Notes under the pieces: generated by a model
The model's database searches: none
Told to the model about the DNA's origin: nothing
What the model saw: only the letters and a program-made list of their open reading frames with translations
Translations under genes and position numbers: made by a program
Shown: piece after piece, positions 6,176 to 6,216 of the stretch
Layout of the letters: every line of letters begins with the position of its first letter
Position numbering within the stretch: position 1 is the stretch's first letter
Source: Rhodobacterales bacterium CG2_30_65_12
Lineage (GTDB): Bacteria > Pseudomonadota > Alphaproteobacteria > Rhodobacterales > Rhodobacteraceae
Length of the DNA stretch: 6,216 nucleotides
Assembly (NCBI GenBank): GCA_001873585.1
Contig: MNZL01000161.1
Location: 1-6,216, forward strand
Direction of reading: 5' to 3'

Positions 6176-6216
6176 AAAATCAATCTTTTCCCAAATGGAA
6201 ACAACGGGGGGCCAGC

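Larger units (their letters stand above)
6084..6216 (-). promoter_or_regulatory. Leader/promoter region upstream of the operon
   Basis: This 133-base non-coding stretch precedes the first glycosyltransferase. The part from about 6142 to 6205 is clearly richer in A+T than the rest of the window, as expected for a promoter zone. I found no convincing minus-strand -35/-10 pair with 16-18 base spacing. On the plus strand a TTGACT (6146-6151) exists, but the hexamer 17 bases on, TGCAAA, is a poor -10. Two further small elements, a 10-bp-spaced direct repeat and a repeated GCAAA motif, are listed separately. Confidence 0.45.

Noticed and set aside
6195..6216. Start of a plus-strand gene at the ATG at 6195
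   Set aside because: Only seven codons are visible and no ribosome site precedes it; nothing supports coding.
1..6216. CRISPR array, tRNA, rRNA, insertion sequence or phage remnant
   Set aside because: I saw no regularly spaced repeats, no tRNA or rRNA-like segments, no transposase motifs and no terminal inverted repeats; nearly the whole window is occupied by the operon.

Overview
The window looks like a piece of an alphaproteobacterial chromosome, most likely from the Rhodobacterales (roseobacter) group. The base composition is strongly G+C-rich, codon third positions are mostly G or C, and the protein families (short-form GT2/GT92-like glycosyltransferases, P-loop sulfotransferases, FkbM methyltransferases) are typical of surface-glycan loci in that group. 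The taxonomic call is an inference from gene style; no marker gene is present.

Every gene I can support lies on the minus strand and reads from right to left. After an A+T-richer leader (6084-6216), five genes follow with almost no space between them: a glycosyltransferase (5013-6083), a small sulfotransferase (4327-5016), a large two-part protein with a degenerate sulfotransferase-like N-terminus and a glycosyltransferase C-terminus (1976-4330), an FkbM-family methyltransferase (1238-1972), and a third glycosyltransferase (199-1236). The junctions are, in order, a 4-base ATGA overlap, a second ATGA overlap, a 3-base gap and a 1-base gap, so this is almost certainly one translationally coupled operon. 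A 95-base spacer holding an imperfect hairpin then separates it from the first 34 codons of another minus-strand gene that leaves the window at position 1.

Taken together, the five genes encode three related glycosyltransferase domains, one apparently intact sulfotransferase, one sulfotransferase-like domain that has lost its key P-loop residues, and one O-methyltransferase-type enzyme. The simplest reading is a cytosolic set that builds a short glycan or glycoconjugate and decorates it with methyl and perhaps sulfate groups. No protein has an obvious signal peptide or membrane segment, and no flippase, polymerase or export gene is in the window, so the acceptor and destination of the product cannot be deduced. 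The large plus-strand open frames across 34-6149 are antisense shadows of these G+C-rich genes.
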